This document shows, piece after piece, positions 7,260 through 8,295 of a DNA stretch of 8,295 bases. The notes beneath the pieces were generated by a model. That model worked only from the letters and a program-made list of their open reading frames with translations. It made no database searches and was not told where the DNA came from. Source of the stretch: an uncultured Clostridia bacterium (lineage in GTDB: Bacteria > Bacillota > Clostridia > TANB77 > CAG-508); assembly GCA_904419095.1 (NCBI GenBank), contig CAJFQT010000056.1, positions 1 through 8,295 on the forward strand, given 5' to 3'. How positions within the stretch are numbered: position 1 is the first letter of the stretch; every line of letters begins with the position of its first letter. Made by a program: the position numbers and the translations under genes.

Positions 7260-7931
7260 ATGGGAATAATAATAGATATAATAGTCATATTGATAATAGC
7301 ACTATCAGTATTCTTAGGATATAAAAAAGGTTTAATAGCATTAGCAGTAAAATTATTTGCAGTAATAATTGCACTAATTGCAACTCTAATACTATACAAA
7401 CCAATTTCAGCATTAATCATAAATAACACCAATTTAGATGAAAACATCCAAAATGTAATAATGGAAAAAGCAAACAATCAGGAAGAAACAAATGACACAT
7501 CATCAAATAAAGAAACAGCAAATACAAATTCAAAAAATGAAACAACTCAAGCAACAGAAAGTCAAGAAGGAAACATAGTAGAACAATCATTAGAAGAAAA
7601 AATCCTACCAGAAGTAGCAAGAGAACTATCAATAAATATAATAAATATTGGAGTAATAATTATTTTATACTTTGTAATAAAAATAGCATTACACTTTATA
7701 ACAGCAATAGCAAATATAGTAGCAAAAATTCCAATAATTAAACAATTCAACAAAATAGGTGGAATAATATATGGATTATTAAGAGGTTTATTACTAATCT
7801 ACGTAATATTACTAATAATAAGCTTTGCAGGAGAAATAAACCCAGAAAACAAATTACATAATCAGATTAATCAATCATTATTAACAAAAGAAATGTATCA
7901 AAACAATATTTTAAATATTTTAATAAAATAG
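7260..7931 (+). CDS. CvpA family membrane protein
   Basis: A 223-residue protein with four hydrophobic segments (about 1-19, 29-45, 129-152, 168-190). The N-terminal DIIVILIIALSVFLGYKKG and the later NKIGGIIYGLLRGLL pattern are typical of CvpA (colicin V production protein family). ATG at 7260 follows AGGA (7249-7252) at 7 nt. Family members are inner-membrane proteins linked to export of colicin V and to envelope stress tolerance; a precise function is not established. Between segments 2 and 3 lies a polar linker (about 56-118) rich in Asn, Thr, Glu, Ser and Gln, presumably extracytoplasmic and disordered; it makes the protein longer than compact CvpA proteins. Followed within 7 bp by repeat copy C. 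Confidence 0.87.
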   Translation: MGIIIDIIVILIIALSVFLGYKKGLIALAVKLFAVIIALIATLILYKPISALIINNTNLDENIQNVIMEKANNQEETNDTSSNKETANTNSKNETTQATESQEGNIVEQSLEEKILPEVARELSINIINIGVIIILYFVIKIALHFITAIANIVAKIPIIKQFNKIGGIIYGLLRGLLLIYVILLIISFAGEINPENKLHNQINQSLLTKEMYQNNILNILIK

Positions 7932-7937
7932 TAGTTG

Positions 7938-8083
7938 CAATTTAATTTAGCGTAGAAATATGCCGTTTGAAATGTTGATATATAAATATTCTTTGTCGAA
8001 AACATAAACTAGGGTCTTCGAGTAAATCTTTGACAAAATAATATTTACATATCAACATTTCGAACTTATAAACAAAGTTAAGA
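7938..8083 (+). repeat. Palindromic intergenic repeat, copy C
   Basis: About 146 bp. Arms 7965-8002 and 8028-8065 pair over about 38 bp with four mismatches and one 1-nt offset (core GAAATGTTGATAT on the left, ATATCAACATTTCG on the right). Left flank GCGTAGAAATATGCC corresponds to copies B and D, and the right flank matches copy A loosely. Same orientation as A. It begins 6 bp after the cvpA stop codon and ends 52 bp before the -35 box of the next gene. Confidence 0.82.
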
Positions 8084-8135
8084 ATTAGTAGAGACTTTCC
8101 AAAATAAAAAGTTGAATAAAAATTGTCTAATATTG

Positions 8136-8164
8136 TTGCCTTTTAATTGCATATTTGATATACT
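8136..8164 (+). promoter_or_regulatory. Promoter of the last (partial) gene
   Basis: TTGCCT (8136-8141), 17-nt spacer, TATACT (8159-8164) with TG at 8156-8157, giving an extended -10. Start expected near 8171, leaving a leader of about 26 nt with AGGAG at 8183-8187. Confidence 0.6.
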
Positions 8165-8196
8165 AATAGCACAGAATTTTTTAGGAGTGGATTATT

Positions 8197-8295
8197 TTGA
8201 ATAGAACAAGAAAAGAAACAGAAGAAAATAAAAATATAAGAAAAAAAAGTAATACAAAAAATAATAGAAAAAGAAAAAAAATGAAAACATGGAAA
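8197..8295 (+). CDS. N-terminus of a basic protein, possibly class A penicillin-binding protein (partial)
   Basis: TTG at 8197 lies 9 nt after AGGAG (8183-8187) and opens a frame that runs off the window, giving 33 residues beginning MNRTRKETEENKN and ending KMKTWK. The segment is rich in Lys, Arg and Asn with no hydrophobic stretch yet. A basic cytoplasmic tail of this kind precedes the membrane anchor in class A penicillin-binding proteins, and such a gene would fit next to DUF5711 and cvpA. The sequence seen cannot prove this; any membrane or nucleic-acid binding protein with a basic tail would look alike. The gene itself is well supported by promoter, ribosome site and open frame. Confidence 0.55.
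   Translation, partial: MNRTRKETEENKNIRKKSNTKNNRKRKKMKTWK

Overview
The window is very AT-rich DNA with strong Shine-Dalgarno sites (AAGGAGG, AGGAGG). Codons in plus-strand genes end mostly in A (ATA Ile, AGA Arg, GGA Gly, CCA Pro). The gene families (YkvI, DUF5711, CvpA, a GldFG-like ABC module) and the signals point to a low-GC Firmicute, most likely an uncultured Clostridia-type bacterium. No species can be named from this sequence.

Layout. At the left edge, on the minus strand, is the 5' half of a tRNA-Arg(UCU) gene with a good promoter. It loses tRNA character just after the anticodon loop. Upstream of it, also on minus, is a TMEM165/GDT1 (UPF0016) cation transporter gene. After a divergent spacer, a plus-strand operon encodes an ABC ATPase (with a one-base frameshift just before Walker A), a GldF-like permease and a GldG-like auxiliary protein with lysine-rich tails. 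It ends at an intrinsic terminator that lies immediately in front of a YkvI-type membrane transporter gene. Next come a DUF5711 protein with one membrane anchor and a CvpA-family protein. The window ends in the first 33 codons of a gene with a very basic N-terminus, possibly a class A penicillin-binding protein.

The main feature not explained by genes is a family of about 146-150 bp imperfect palindromes. Three full copies (843-991, 5627-5776, 7938-8083) and one decayed copy (7102-about 7244) lie in four of the larger intergenic spacers. They are homologous end to end, including the loop, and have a definable orientation; the second copy is inverted. Each full copy ends about 44-53 bp upstream of the -35 box of a plausible plus-strand promoter. 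I do not recognise this family.

Other unusual points: a hairpin between a perfect Shine-Dalgarno and the start codon of the DUF5711 gene; a terminator-shaped hairpin that would also form the 5' end of the ykvI-like mRNA; and an A-rich plus strand whichever way genes point, so that the one minus-strand gene uses T-ending codons. How the genes work together: the ABC trio should form one membrane complex, while DUF5711, CvpA and the last gene look like a cell-envelope cluster. Both are inferences from family and order.
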